This document shows positions 15,497 through 26,100 of a stretch of 32,611 nt of DNA, one piece after another. Location of the stretch: positions 1-32,611 of the forward strand of contig JAFSWM010000062.1 of NCBI GenBank assembly GCA_017444485.1, written 5' to 3'. This stretch comes from Bacteroidaceae bacterium (GTDB lineage Bacteria > Bacteroidota > Bacteroidia > Bacteroidales > Bacteroidaceae). Positions within the stretch are counted from its first letter, which is position 1; each line of letters starts with the position of its first letter. The notes beneath the pieces were generated by a model. That model was not told where the DNA came from. It did not search any database and saw only the letters and a program-made list of their open reading frames with translations. Position numbers and translations under genes: made by a program.

Positions 15497-16738
15497 ATGA
15501 AATCTGGTGATTTTGAAATTATGGCCCCGGTGGGGTCTTTTGCCTCGCTTACTGCCGCCATCCATGCAGGGGCAGACGCGGTGTATTTCGGTGTGGAGCA
15601 ACTCAATATGCGTGCGCACTCGGCCAACCATTTCTCGCTGGCTGATCTTAAAGAGATCGTGCGCCAGGCTGAGGAAAACGGCGTGAAGACGTACCTCACG
15701 GTGAACACCATTATCTACGACGCAGAAATCGCGCAGATGCAGGAAATATGCCGCACAGCAAAGGAGGCCGGTGTGAGCGCTGTGATAGCGAGCGACGTGG
15801 CGGTGTTGCTCTTCTGCCGCAGCATCGGTATGGAGGTGCACCTCTCCACCCAACTGAATATCTCCAATTGTGAAGCGCTCAGGTTTTATGCGCAATATGC
15901 CGACGTGGTGGTGCTGGCACGCGAACTCAATTTGGAACAGGTTGCTGCGATTCACCATTTTATTGAGACGGAGCGTGTATGCGGGCCATCGGGCCACCCT
16001 TTGCGCATAGAGATGTTTTGCCACGGTGCGCTTTGCATGGCAGTGAGCGGGAAGTGCTATCTCTCGCTCGATAACTTGGGGCGTTCGGCCAATAGGGGCG
16101 AGTGCATGCAGGTGTGCCGAAGGGGTTACACTGTGCGCGACATTGAGACGGGCACCGAACTTGATGTGCAAAACAAATACATCATGAGTCCCAAGGACCT
16201 CAAGACCATTGGCTTCATCGACCGCATGATGAAAGCCGGTGTGCGGGTGTTCAAGATAGAAGGGCGTGCCCGTGCTCCTGAGTACGTAGCCACCGTCACG
16301 GCGTGCTATAAGGAAGCGGTGCAAGCCGTGTGCGACGGCACGTTCACACCGGCAAAGGTGGCGGAATGGGACACTCGCCTCACCACCGTCTTCAACCGTG
16401 GCTTTTGGGATGGCTATTACCTGGGCCAGCGCTTAGGGGAATGGAGCAAGGTGTATGGTTCGCAGGCCACCGAGCGTAAGGTGTATGTGGGGCGGGGTGT
16501 CAAATACTTTTCTAAACTCGCTGTGGGCGAGTTCAAGATTGAAGCCGCAGAGATTACACAGGGCGATACCCTGTTGCTCATTGGTCCCACGGCGGGTGCA
16601 TGCCGCTTCACTGCGGGCGACATTCACGGTGACGACGGCCCCATTGAGGTGGGACGTCAGGGGCAGACCGTTGCCGTTGCCGTACCGTGCAAGGTACGCC
16701 CCAGCGATAAACTATATAAAATCGTGGAAAAGTTGTAA
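15497..16738 (+). CDS. U32 peptidase-family protein, TrhP/YegQ-like
   Basis: The 413-residue protein has the U32 signature EMFCHGALCMAVSGKCYLS (172-190) with cysteines C175, C180 and C187, followed by C203 and C207. The barrel start EIMAPVGSFASLTAAIHAGADAVYFG is typical. Family members named proteases include E. coli TrhP (YegQ), which hydroxylates U34 of certain tRNAs using prephenate with a bound iron-sulfur cluster; length and signature fit that branch better than the longer RlhA. The conserved cysteines agree with a cluster role. It heads a plus-strand row of four genes; no TAnnTTTG promoter is seen before the next three, so they may be co-transcribed through the repeats. The TAA stop merges with reverse octamers. 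Confidence 0.9.
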   Translation: MKSGDFEIMAPVGSFASLTAAIHAGADAVYFGVEQLNMRAHSANHFSLADLKEIVRQAEENGVKTYLTVNTIIYDAEIAQMQEICRTAKEAGVSAVIASDVAVLLFCRSIGMEVHLSTQLNISNCEALRFYAQYADVVVLARELNLEQVAAIHHFIETERVCGPSGHPLRIEMFCHGALCMAVSGKCYLSLDNLGRSANRGECMQVCRRGYTVRDIETGTELDVQNKYIMSPKDLKTIGFIDRMMKAGVRVFKIEGRARAPEYVATVTACYKEAVQAVCDGTFTPAKVAEWDTRLTTVFNRGFWDGYYLGQRLGEWSKVYGSQATERKVYVGRGVKYFSKLAVGEFKIEAAEITQGDTLLLIGPTAGACRFTAGDIHGDDGPIEVGRQGQTVAVAVPCKVRPSDKLYKIVEKL

Positions 16739-16970
16739 GGACCTCAAAACCCAAAATAAGGTTGTAAGGTTATAAGGTTATGAGGGCCTCAAAACCTTAT
16801 AACCTCAAAACCTCAAAACCTAATATAAAGTTGTAGGGCCATCGCGTAGCCCCCTGGGAGCGCGGGCGTCTCGCCCGCGGTAGCGCTGATGCGAGCGGGG
16901 ACGCCCGCGTTCCCAACGTTTTCAATAGGCGGACTGACGACCTCAAAACCTAATAATCTCAAAACCTAAA
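16736..16970. repeat. Mosaic intergenic repeat block between the U32 gene and ribF
   Basis: Left to right: a short forward octamer stretch, reverse octamers AAGGTTGTAAGGTTATAAGG (about 16758-16785), then forward octamers to about 16825, together forming an 18-position hairpin around 16786-16790. Next are the core GGGCCATCGCGTAGCCCC (16836-16853), a reverse hairpin module (16855-16880), a forward hairpin module (16890-16939) and forward octamers up to the ribF start. The long hairpin could act as a transcript 3' end for the U32 gene. Confidence 0.9.
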
Positions 16971-16971
16971 A

Positions 16972-17859
16972 ATGAGTTTCTTCGCCACCATAGGCTTTTT
17001 TGATGGTGTGCACCGCGGCCACCGCTTTCTCTTAGACCAATTGCAGGCAGAGGCCACTGCTGCGGGGATGCAGTCTATGGCAGTGACCTTCGAGAACCAT
17101 CCCCGTGAGGTATTGGAGGATGGCGACGTCGCGGCGCCCCTCTTACTCACTACCACCGAGGAGCGTCTGTCGTTGCTCCGCGCAGCGGGCATCGCCCGTG
17201 TGGAGGTGCTTCGTTTCACGTCTGCCACGGCGAGCCTTAAAGCAGTGGACTTCGTGCAGCAGGTGCTGCTCCCGATGGGGGTGCGCGGGTTGCTCATGGG
17301 TTTTAACCATCACTTTGGCAGCGACCGCGAAACCACCTTCGAAGCCTTGCAAGCGCAAGCGGCAGGTATGGGTGTCAAGATAAAACGTGCCGTGCCACTT
17401 CCCGATGGCCCCGTCAGTTCTACCCGCATCCGCCGTACCGTATCCCTCGGACAGATGGCTGATGCTGCCGTTCTGCTGGGGCGTCCCTACACGCTGACCG
17501 GCACCGTGAACCACGGTAGGCAGATAGGTCGCACCATGGGTTTTCCCACTGCCAACGTTGTCCCTCCTGCCCGTAAACTGCTCCCTGCCGATGGTGTGTA
17601 CTTCGGCAGAGTGATGTTCTCCGAACCGCGTCCCGCGCTTATCAACATCGGCACCCGTCCCACGCTGGGCGAAGGCGGCGAGCGCACCGTTGAGGCGCAT
17701 ATTATTGGTTACGCTGGTGACCTCTACGACCACACACTCACTATCTCCATCAACCATCGCCACCGCGCTGAGCATACTTTCGGAAGTCTTGCAGCACTTC
17801 AAGCGCAGTTAGAAGCCGACCGTGCGGCTTGTCTGTGCCATTATTCCATTGACTATTGA
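16972..17859 (+). CDS. ribF: Bifunctional riboflavin kinase/FAD synthetase RibF
   Basis: RibF phosphorylates riboflavin to FMN and adenylates it to FAD. The 295-residue protein has the nucleotidyltransferase motif ATIGFFDGVHRGHRFL at residues 5-20, SSTRIRRTVSLGQM near 145-160 closing the FAD-synthetase domain, and the flavokinase motif NHGRQIGRTMGFPTANV near 180-196. The N-terminus is short: in relatives some 15-20 residues usually precede ATIGFFDGVH. Octamer repeats end about 2 bases before the ATG, so the usual 5' segment may have been lost or replaced. The last residues SIDY and the TGA stop are made by heptamer repeat sequence (CCATTGACTATTGACC). Confidence 0.95.
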   Translation: MSFFATIGFFDGVHRGHRFLLDQLQAEATAAGMQSMAVTFENHPREVLEDGDVAAPLLLTTTEERLSLLRAAGIARVEVLRFTSATASLKAVDFVQQVLLPMGVRGLLMGFNHHFGSDRETTFEALQAQAAGMGVKIKRAVPLPDGPVSSTRIRRTVSLGQMADAAVLLGRPYTLTGTVNHGRQIGRTMGFPTANVVPPARKLLPADGVYFGRVMFSEPRPALINIGTRPTLGEGGERTVEAHIIGYAGDLYDHTLTISINHRHRAEHTFGSLAALQAQLEADRAACLCHYSIDY

Positions 17860-18055
17860 CCATTGACCATTGAACATTGACCATTGACCGTTGAACATTC
17901 GCAAAACCCATTGCAACCGGTATTGGCAATGGTCAATGGTCAACGGTTAACGGTCAATGATAGATGCGGGCGGGGACGCCCGCGCTCCCAACGCTTGCAA
18001 TAGGTGGGCTGACGACCTTAAAACCTCATAACCTTAAAACCTCATAACCTTAGAG
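17843..18055. repeat. Mosaic intergenic repeat block between ribF and the CPBP gene
   Basis: Left to right: reverse heptamers beginning inside the ribF 3' end (17843-17898), a linker with GCAAAACCCATTGCAACC and GGTATTGGCAATGG (17899-17935), forward heptamers (17930-17960), forward hairpin module (17965-18014) and forward octamers (18015-18055). Nothing promoter-like is seen. Confidence 0.9.
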
Positions 18056-18057
18056 TC

Positions 18058-18831
18058 ATGAAACGCGCCATCCTTTCACTCGCACTCTTCTTCGCCGTTC
18101 AGATGTTGGCGGCTCTTGCTGCCGCGGCTTATATGCTGGCGTGTGGCAAGGAGATTTTAGCCGACACCGACGCTTTCGCCATCGCTGTAGGCAACGCATT
18201 GCTGTTTGGTAACATCTTTCTCGTTGCTATACTCGCCGTGCGCCCACTGCGGCGAGTGGGGACGCACACCATAACGAACCGTTTCTTGTTCGACAGGCGC
18301 AACATAATTTTGTCCGCCCTGGCAATCCTGATTCTTGCGCTGGGCGAGACGATGTTTCTTGCCCCCTTGGGCCTTGACGATTCCGACACCGAGCGGCTCT
18401 TCGCCGCGATGACTACCTCACCGCTTTGTCTCATCAATATCATTGTGGCAGGCCCTGTGGCCGAGGAGTTTGTGTTCCGACGCGGCATGCTGGGTGGCTT
18501 GCTTGCACGGGGCATAAAACCCTGGGTGGCCGTATTCGCCAGTGCGTTGTGCTTCGCCGCCGTGCACGGCAACCTCACGCAAGCCCCGCCAGCCTTTATC
18601 AGCGGCATGCTCCTCGGCATTGTCTATATACGATCCCGTAGCCTCATGCCCTGTGTAGTTGCACACATCGCCAACAATACGGGGGCGTTGCTCTCCCTGG
18701 CATATCCCGCCATGGAGGACACCCTCGTCAGCCAGCACCCCGCCGTACTCCTCGGGGGCGGGTTGTTGTTGGCAGGAATTGCCTTCGCCCTCGTTTTCAG
18801 AATGAAGCCTTATGCAGATAGGAACAATTGA
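18058..18831 (+). CDS. CPBP-family intramembrane metalloprotease
   Basis: This 257-residue integral membrane protein has about six to eight hydrophobic segments and the three motifs of the CPBP/CAAX-protease (Rce1-like) family. They are AEEFVFRRG with E136, E137 and R141, CFAAVHGN with H170, and VAHIANN with H203 and N207. These residues should bind the catalytic metal in the membrane. The natural substrate is unknown; prokaryotic relatives include bacteriocin-immunity and protein-processing enzymes. The gene overlaps dusB by 20 bases, which suggests coupled translation. Confidence 0.9.
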   Translation: MKRAILSLALFFAVQMLAALAAAAYMLACGKEILADTDAFAIAVGNALLFGNIFLVAILAVRPLRRVGTHTITNRFLFDRRNIILSALAILILALGETMFLAPLGLDDSDTERLFAAMTTSPLCLINIIVAGPVAEEFVFRRGMLGGLLARGIKPWVAVFASALCFAAVHGNLTQAPPAFISGMLLGIVYIRSRSLMPCVVAHIANNTGALLSLAYPAMEDTLVSQHPAVLLGGGLLLAGIAFALVFRMKPYADRNN

Positions 18832-19798
18832 TCTCGGGCCGCGCCCCGTGCTTCTCGCCCCGATGGAGGATGTGACCGATATCGGGTTCCGCCTGCTCTG
18901 TCGCAGGATGGGGGCTGCGATGGTTTATAGCGAGTTTGTGGCTGCCGACGCGTTGGTGCGCTATGTCAAGCCCACGCTCGCCAAACTCAAGGTGTGCGAT
19001 GAGGAACGCCCCGTGGCGATTCAAATCTATGGCAAAGACCCCGTGGCGATGGCCGATGCCGCACAAATCGTTTACGAACAGGCTCGCCCCGACGTGATCG
19101 ACATCAACTTCGGTTGCCCCGTGAAGCGTGTGGCAGGCAAAGGAGCAGGGGCAGGACTCTTGCAAAACGTGCCGTTGCTGCTTGACATCGCCCGTGCCGT
19201 GGTGCAGGCAGTACCCATACCCGTCACCGCCAAGACACGCCTGGGGTGGGATATGAACCATCTCATCATCTCCACGCTCGCCGAGCAACTGCAAGACACC
19301 GGCATCAGCGCCCTCACCATACACGGACGCACCCGCTCGCAGATGTACACCGGTGAAGCCGACTGGACGCTCATCGGGCAGGTAAAGGCCAACCCCCGCA
19401 TGCACATCCCCATCATCGGCAATGGAGACATAAACTCCGCGGAACGTGCCCGAGCGGCCTTTGAGCGCTACGGGGTGGATGCCGTGATGATAGGGCGTGC
19501 CACCTTCGGTCGCCCATGGATATTCCGTGAGATACGGAATGCCGAGGTGGGCCTTGCCGACGAACTCACGCCAGACGTCAAGTTGGACATCCTCAAACAG
19601 CAGGTCATTGAGAGCGTCAGCCGCATTGACGAGAAGCGCGGCATCCTGCACATCCGCCGCCATCTCGCTGCCACGCCATTGTTTAAAGGAATACCCGACT
19701 TTCGCTCGCGCCGCATCGCCATCCTGCGTGCGGAAACACTCACTGAACTCTTCGCTATGCTTGAAGAGGTGCGTCCGCTGGTGCGTGAACATCATTGA
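18812..19798 (+). CDS. dusB: tRNA-dihydrouridine synthase (DusB type)
   Basis: Dus enzymes reduce uridines in the D-loop of tRNA with FMN and NADPH. The 328-residue protein carries the family motifs in order: VLLAPMEDVTDIGFR (FMN-binding start), INFGCPVKRVAGKGAGAGL with the catalytic C102, VTAKTRLGWD, ALTIHGRTRSQMYTGEADW, IPIIGNGDI, and VMIGRATFGRPWIF. Length fits the DusB/Dus group. RibF, which supplies FMN, is two genes upstream; this may be coincidence. The final codons are His-His-TGA, where CATTGACC is the first heptamer of the next block. Confidence 0.95.
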   Translation: MQIGTIDLGPRPVLLAPMEDVTDIGFRLLCRRMGAAMVYSEFVAADALVRYVKPTLAKLKVCDEERPVAIQIYGKDPVAMADAAQIVYEQARPDVIDINFGCPVKRVAGKGAGAGLLQNVPLLLDIARAVVQAVPIPVTAKTRLGWDMNHLIISTLAEQLQDTGISALTIHGRTRSQMYTGEADWTLIGQVKANPRMHIPIIGNGDINSAERARAAFERYGVDAVMIGRATFGRPWIFREIRNAEVGLADELTPDVKLDILKQQVIESVSRIDEKRGILHIRRHLAATPLFKGIPDFRSRRIAILRAETLTELFAMLEEVRPLVREHH

Positions 19799-20058
19799 CC
19801 ATTGACGATTGACCATTACAAACGCCAGCCTGCCTATTGCAAGGGTTGGGAACGCGGGCGTCCCCGCCCGCCGAAGCGCTGAAAGCAAAACCCGCGGGCG
19901 AGACGCCCGCGCTCCCGGGGATGCAATACCCGTTGCAATGGGTTTTGCGAATGTTCAATGTTCAATGGTTAAAACCTGCGGGCGGGGACGCCCGCGCTCC
20001 CAACGTTTGCAATAGGCGGACTGACGTCCTCACGACCTCATAACCTTACAACCTAATA
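19792..20058. repeat. Mosaic intergenic repeat block between dusB and the giant-protein gene
   Basis: In the 396-base gap, left to right: reverse heptamers (19792-19817), reverse hairpin module (19823-19871), linker (19872-19890), forward hairpin module (19891-19920), linker with GCAATACCCGTTGCAATGGG (19921-19949), forward heptamers (19950-19968), another forward hairpin module (19977-20026) and forward octamers (20027-20058). The final 136 bases (20059-20194) are unique sequence holding the promoter. Confidence 0.9.
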
Positions 20059-20120
20059 TGTTTTATGGCATACACGCTCCGTTTATTTGTAAGAAGCGCA
20101 GAAATAGGCACTTGGACGAC

Positions 20121-20149
20121 TTTGTATCAGGTATTTTGTCGTATATTTG
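20121..20149 (+). promoter_or_regulatory. Promoter of the giant surface-protein gene
   Basis: TATATTTG (20142-20149) fits TAnnTTTG. TTTG (20121-20124) lies 17 bases upstream, a little closer than usual. The start codon is 45 bases beyond. The lipoprotein gene downstream has no visible promoter of its own and may share this one. Confidence 0.6.
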
Positions 20150-20194
20150 CCGCAATACATACACTTTCACGAATAAAACTTAATCATTACAACG

Positions 20195-23100
20195 ATGATT
20201 CACAGACGAGGAATGCATCTTGAGCCGCACGGAATGGTGGAGAGGCTTATGGTGCTGGCCATTATGTTTACGATGGGCTTCGGAAGCCTTTCGGCCAACA
20301 TTTTGAGGACTGACGACGATGATACCAATGCGCCAGAAGATGCCTGGCGCTACACCGTGATGCTCAGTGCGGTGGACCAACTGAAGCTCGAAATGCCTTG
20401 TTACGACGATACGGGCTATGACTCGTGGATTGACAAGGGCTACGTTTACATCACCATTGATGGCACGGGTAACAAGGAAACGCTCTTCTACTACGAGAGC
20501 GATGACAAAGACGATGACTTTCCCGATGTCTGTGGTAACAAGGGAGTAGAGGGCGACATGGTGCTTTCGCGCGACCAAAACTATTCCTCCATCAACGTCA
20601 CCAACACCAAGGAGAAGTGGTCTATCCCCAAAGTGAGCGGTACGAACTACAGCATCTTGCGCCTCACGTGGAGCATCCCCGATAAATACCGCGGCAAGTC
20701 GGTGACCATTTCGTGGGGCATCCACAAGACGGGTAACGGTCCTGCTGGCCCTGCAGGTGAATCGTCGAAGGACATCGTTATTAACTCTTCAACCATCCAG
20801 ATTCCCGCCATGCCTGCTCCCATCTATCCAAGCGCGCAGGCACCTATGTTGGGTTATGATGCGGCTCATGCGGGCACGATGATGTTGGTTTACACCATGC
20901 CCTGCAATACCATCGACAAGCTGACGGCCTACTACGTAGAAGAGAATGGCGCAGACCAACTGAACCGTATGGTCAACATCGACCCTAACGTCTCTGGCAA
21001 CCTCTACCTGCCCGTAGATCGTTGCTACAGAAACTTCTACATTGTGGCCAACTATAAGGACTCGGAGAACAAGAGCCGTACCACGCAGTCGCAACCCTTC
21101 GACCTCGCGATGCTTCACAATGCCTCGGCCTTAAGCGCCAGCTTAAGCAGCGATGGTAAGGTACGGCTTAGTTGGGTCGTTCCCGACCGCCATTGGCACG
21201 ACCTTATTGAGAGCGACTTTTGGGAAATACAACGATGCACCTCCGGTGTTCCTACACTCAACAGCCAATGGTCCACCATCGGCCAGCTTACATACGACAT
21301 CGGTGCGAAGCAGTACGAGTTTGTTGACGAAGATATGATTTCGGCTTTCGAGGGTAACCCCGTCTATTATCGTGTGCGCCGTACCAGCACTGCACTATGG
21401 GACTGGGCTCCTGGCACCTTTGCCATCACGCAGTTGACATCCATACCAGCCCTGTCCTCCGTACAAAATGCCACAGTGGGACGCAGTTTGTGGAACGACC
21501 AACAGCACGCTGTTAACATCACTTTTAATATGGGCTCTCCTGGGCTGACCGTGAAGGAGGACGGCCTTGCTTATGATGAAAGAGGCCATGCCGTTTTGCG
21601 CACCGCAAAAGATTGGAATACGTTTGCTGCCGAGGTAAATAGCGGACAAACAACGCTTGGGGCCATTATGGCAGCAGACATTAACTTGGGTGAGACGCTC
21701 ACCATGGTAGGAACGACCGAGAATCCCTATTCGGGAATATTTGATGGCAATGGACACGTGCTGTCATTCAACCCTGTGCCTCCTACCGAAACCGACACAG
21801 TGGCTTTTAAGGAAGAGTATGTTGCACCTTTCCGATATGTAGGTAGCGCAACCATTCGCAACCTGCACGTCACAGGTAGCATCAGTAGCAGCAAGAAGTA
21901 TATTGCAGGATTTGTGGCAAAGGTTAACTCCAAACTCACAATCGACAACTGCCGTTCCACAGTCAATCTAATTAGCAGTGTCAAAGGAGAGGCTCATAAT
22001 GGCGGTTTCGTGGCTCAAAGTTCATCGTCGACCAACGTCAATATAAGCAATAGCCTGTTCGATGGCTCATTTGAGGGTGCGGAATGTCATAGTAATGGTG
22101 GCTTCGTGGGGAATGGCTTATCCCAAGTGTATATCTCAAATTGTTTGTTTGCACCTGCAAACCTTTTAACTCTAAAAGACAACTGCGATAATTTTATTTG
22201 CACACCCTACGTCGGTGTCTCTCATGTCTCGCATAGTTATAGCCTGAAATCCTATAAGGTTGGGAGTGGTTCTGATATCATCGTCAGCAACTCTAATACC
22301 GACAGCGAAGGCCGCTTCGTAATCAATAATATAGATGATTGGAATACCTTTGTTAAAAAGGTGTCTAATGCAGGTGGAGCAGAAGTGAATGCCGTGCTGA
22401 ATACTGACTTATGGATTAATGCTTTGCAAGATCGCATATCATCACAATACCATGGAACTTTTGACGGCAACGGACATACCCTCCATATGAATAGTCAAGT
22501 ATTATTTCCCAGCGCAAAAGATTTTACCATCAAGAATCTTCATGTCGCAGGAGAAACCCTTGGTGGTATTCATACTGCAGCCTTGGTTGGTCATAGCGAG
22601 AGTAGCAGTGGTAAACGCAACTTAATTCAAAACTGCCGCGTGAGTGCAATGGTGTCGTGCAAAGATGGTACACATGCAGGCGGCTTTATCGGTCACAGCG
22701 GAAGTTCTAACAACACGATTGAGAACTGCTTGTTTGATGGACAATTTGAATTTTGGTCAAGCGAGGGTTTCGGCGGCGGGCAATATGCTGGAGCATTCAT
22801 TGGATGGGGAAACAGCGGCACGAGTAATGTTGTGGTCAACTGCCTTGAGAAGGGTTCTTCTTATAAAGGTGTAGCCCATGCGGGTTTGAACTATGCCAAT
22901 GGCGGCAACGTATATGGCGGAACTAACTGCTGGACCTACTCCAATTGGGGCGAAGCCAATAAAGTTGATACACTAAAGGCCGACGAACTCGTTGCGAAAC
23001 TTGGCTTTACCAATTGGTCTGCAGCCAGTGGTCAGGTTTTGCCCATCATGCATAAGTTGATGCTTGCCGATGCATCCAAAACTGAATTACTCACAGCGTT

Positions 23101-26100
23101 GGGTTCACAATGGCATCTCGTAAGCGGCAATCTGACACCCCATTTATACACTCAAAGCTCCCCCACCTATGCCACCGTCCTGTGGGACGACCGCGCCAAG
23201 GTGGTGCTGGGCATTGAAAAATTCATTGGCAACAGCGAGGCCAACGTTCCTGAAGGAGTCTTCGCCATCAGGAGTCAAGCCGATTGGAACACTTTTGCGA
23301 AGATGGTGGAGAATGCCAAAGGAGAAAGCGATGTGAATGCCATCCTATTAGACGACATCTCTGTCACCGAAACGGTGGGAACAGCCGAAGCCCCCTACCG
23401 AGGCACCTTTGACGGCTATGGCCACACCCTCACACTCAACATCGATGCGACCGAAGACTATATAGCCCCCTTCCGCTATGTAGCCCACACAACCCACATC
23501 AAACAACTGAACGTAAAGGGCGAAATCACAGGCTTTAACAATACCTCAGGGCTTGTAGGTTATTCAACCGACGACGGAACACTCACCATTGAGAACTGCC
23601 GCGTTTCTGCCCACGTCTATTCTAATGGTGGAAACGTCGGCGGATTCATCGGTCATGGCAACTCGGCCACGAACATCATCCGCAATTGTCTTTTTGATGG
23701 AGGACTGAAAAACCACTACCCGTTAACATACTATTTTGCCTGTGCAGGAGCCTTTATCGGTGCCATCACAGTGGACGGATACTATAAACTCACCGAAGAA
23801 AACAACCTTGAGCGGGGTGAAGGATACCTTAATTTCAACAATGTCGGCGCCAACATCCACCAAATAGACAAGAACACCACCGAAGCGTTTGCAGGTACCA
23901 ACACTTGGACTTACACCCAAGATTGGAGTTCTGTGAATAGAGTCCCTGCCGACATGACAGCCGAACAGTTGGTAGTCAAGTTAGATAAGACACAATGGCA
24001 AGTTGATGAAGAAGGAAACGTCGTGCCCATGCAGCCAGAGAGCAAGGAAACTGTGCTGTACAACGAACGGCGCGAACTGACAAAAGAGGAATTGGCAGCA
24101 GGCCGCTTCACGCAGCAACTCAACACCTCGTGCGTGAACCATCGTTTCAGCTTCACTACCGAACAAGGCTCTTCGAAGCTCACACCCATCAGTTCAGAAA
24201 GTGTGACGCCCACACGAGTTGAAGCCGACAAAAACTTTGTCTATACCTTCAACAACAATGTGCAACTCACCTCCATTAAAGCCGACACCTTGCAAACAGC
24301 TGTCACCCTTACATGGGAAGCAACTGGCCTTGGCGACTACTACCGCATTGTGCGCTACGACAAGATGACAGATAAGACCGATACGTTGGTGGCCGCTTAC
24401 GACCAAATGACGTACATGGACCGCACCCCGCAACCACAACACGCCTACGTCTATACCATTGAGGGCATCACGCAGTGCGAAGGCACGCACGTGAGTTCCA
24501 TAGATATCACCGCTGGTTGTGAGCCAACGGGCATGGTGCGCGGCTATCTGCGCTTGGCCGACGGCACCGCTATGGCGGGTGTCACCGTGAAAGCTACGCC
24601 CAGGAGCGGCAACTTCGTGGGAGCTGTAACGAAAACCACCAAGACCGATGAAGCAGGCTTCTTTGAGATTGGTGGGCTGATTTACCAAGGTTCGGCCACC
24701 TACCAGATTTCTGTTGAAACAACAGGCGAGATGCAGGCTATGGATGTGTTGTCGGCAACCTTTGACGACACGAAGAACCTCATCACAGACCTGCGCTTCA
24801 CGCAGTCTAACTACTATCGCTTCTCGGGACAGGTGGCCTACGAAGGCACAAGTGTCCCAGTCGTCGGCGCACAATTTGAACGCGACGGAGCCATCGTGAA
24901 AAATGGTTCTGGCCAACCTATCATCACCGACTCGCAAGGAAAGTTCACCCTTAGTGTACCTCAAGGCACCCACACCATTCGGGTGGTAAAGGACGGACAC
25001 GTCTTTGCTGACGGCGGTTTCTTCCTCGATGCCGACGATGTTGAACCCACGAAGCACAATTGGCAAAAAGAAGTGGCTGGTTACATCTTCTGGGACCAGA
25101 CGCGCGTTACACTCCGTGGCCGCGTAGTGGGTGGCGATGACCAGGGCGATTTGCCCTTAGGCCAGTCGCTGTCGCGAAACAATCTTGGCGACTCTATCAC
25201 CATCGTTATGCAACTGGAAGGCGACAACGCCTCCTACCTCATACGCGACCAGCTCAATGCCAACATCACAGAGCTACACCACAGATTCCCCGTTGGTTTG
25301 ATTGACACGTGCGATATTGATGTCTATCGTCATCGCCTCGTTATTCATCCCGATGCACAGACGGGCGAATATGCCGTACCGATGCTTCCCGTCAAGTACA
25401 AGGTGACAGAGGTCTATGCACAGGGCTATGCCACACTCTTCCAGTCGGGCGAGGTAGGGCAAACCATCGACCTCACTCGGTTCGCTAATAACGATACCAC
25501 CACGTGGAACCGCATCTATCACACACCGCCCACGTTGGCTGTCAGGCAGTATAACATGACTGGCAAGACCTACTTCGGTATCAACAAATATACCGATATG
25601 GACAACACGGGCAAGAACTATACTATAGAGCTTTGGAACGAAACTACGGGCTATAGTTTCGGGCATCCCGTCTTCATGGCAGGCAGTCCTGTTATTCTCA
25701 TGCTGGCTGCCGAGGAGCAATACTATTGGAACAACGACACCAAGCGATACGTGCCCGATGTGGTGCACTTGCCTGGTGGAAGAGTCTATATAGAGAATGG
25801 CCTCATTGGAACAGACAAGAATGATGTCATAGAACTGGACGACATCGGTGAAGCCATCTATTCCTTCACGCCGCAGAACCTCACCTTTACAGAAGAGGGC
25901 GACATGGCACTGAAAACGCTCACCATTAGTTTGGAGTACGACAGCACGTTCTACGACATCAAACCACTCGATGGCGAACTGCTCAGAGGCTATGTTCTGG
26001 CATCTCAGCCCGTGGCTCAAGGACGGCGTGTGATGAGCGATGGCGGCACCTGCCTCATCGACATCCTACGCGACCCACCTGGTGTGAATTCAAGTGCCTA

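Noticed and set aside
15389-16324. 311-residue minus-strand open frame opposite the U32 gene
   Set aside because: It overlaps a confidently identified gene throughout, has no recognisable motif, and starts in mid-gene.
19809-20043. Open frames with GGDARAPNVCNRR and SPPAEALKAKP peptides
   Set aside because: The same peptides appear wherever the hairpin module occurs (also 10487-10711); they are translated repeat DNA.
24194-25066. 290-residue minus-strand open frame inside the giant gene
   Set aside because: The giant gene frame is unbroken with recognisable domains here; the antisense frame has none.
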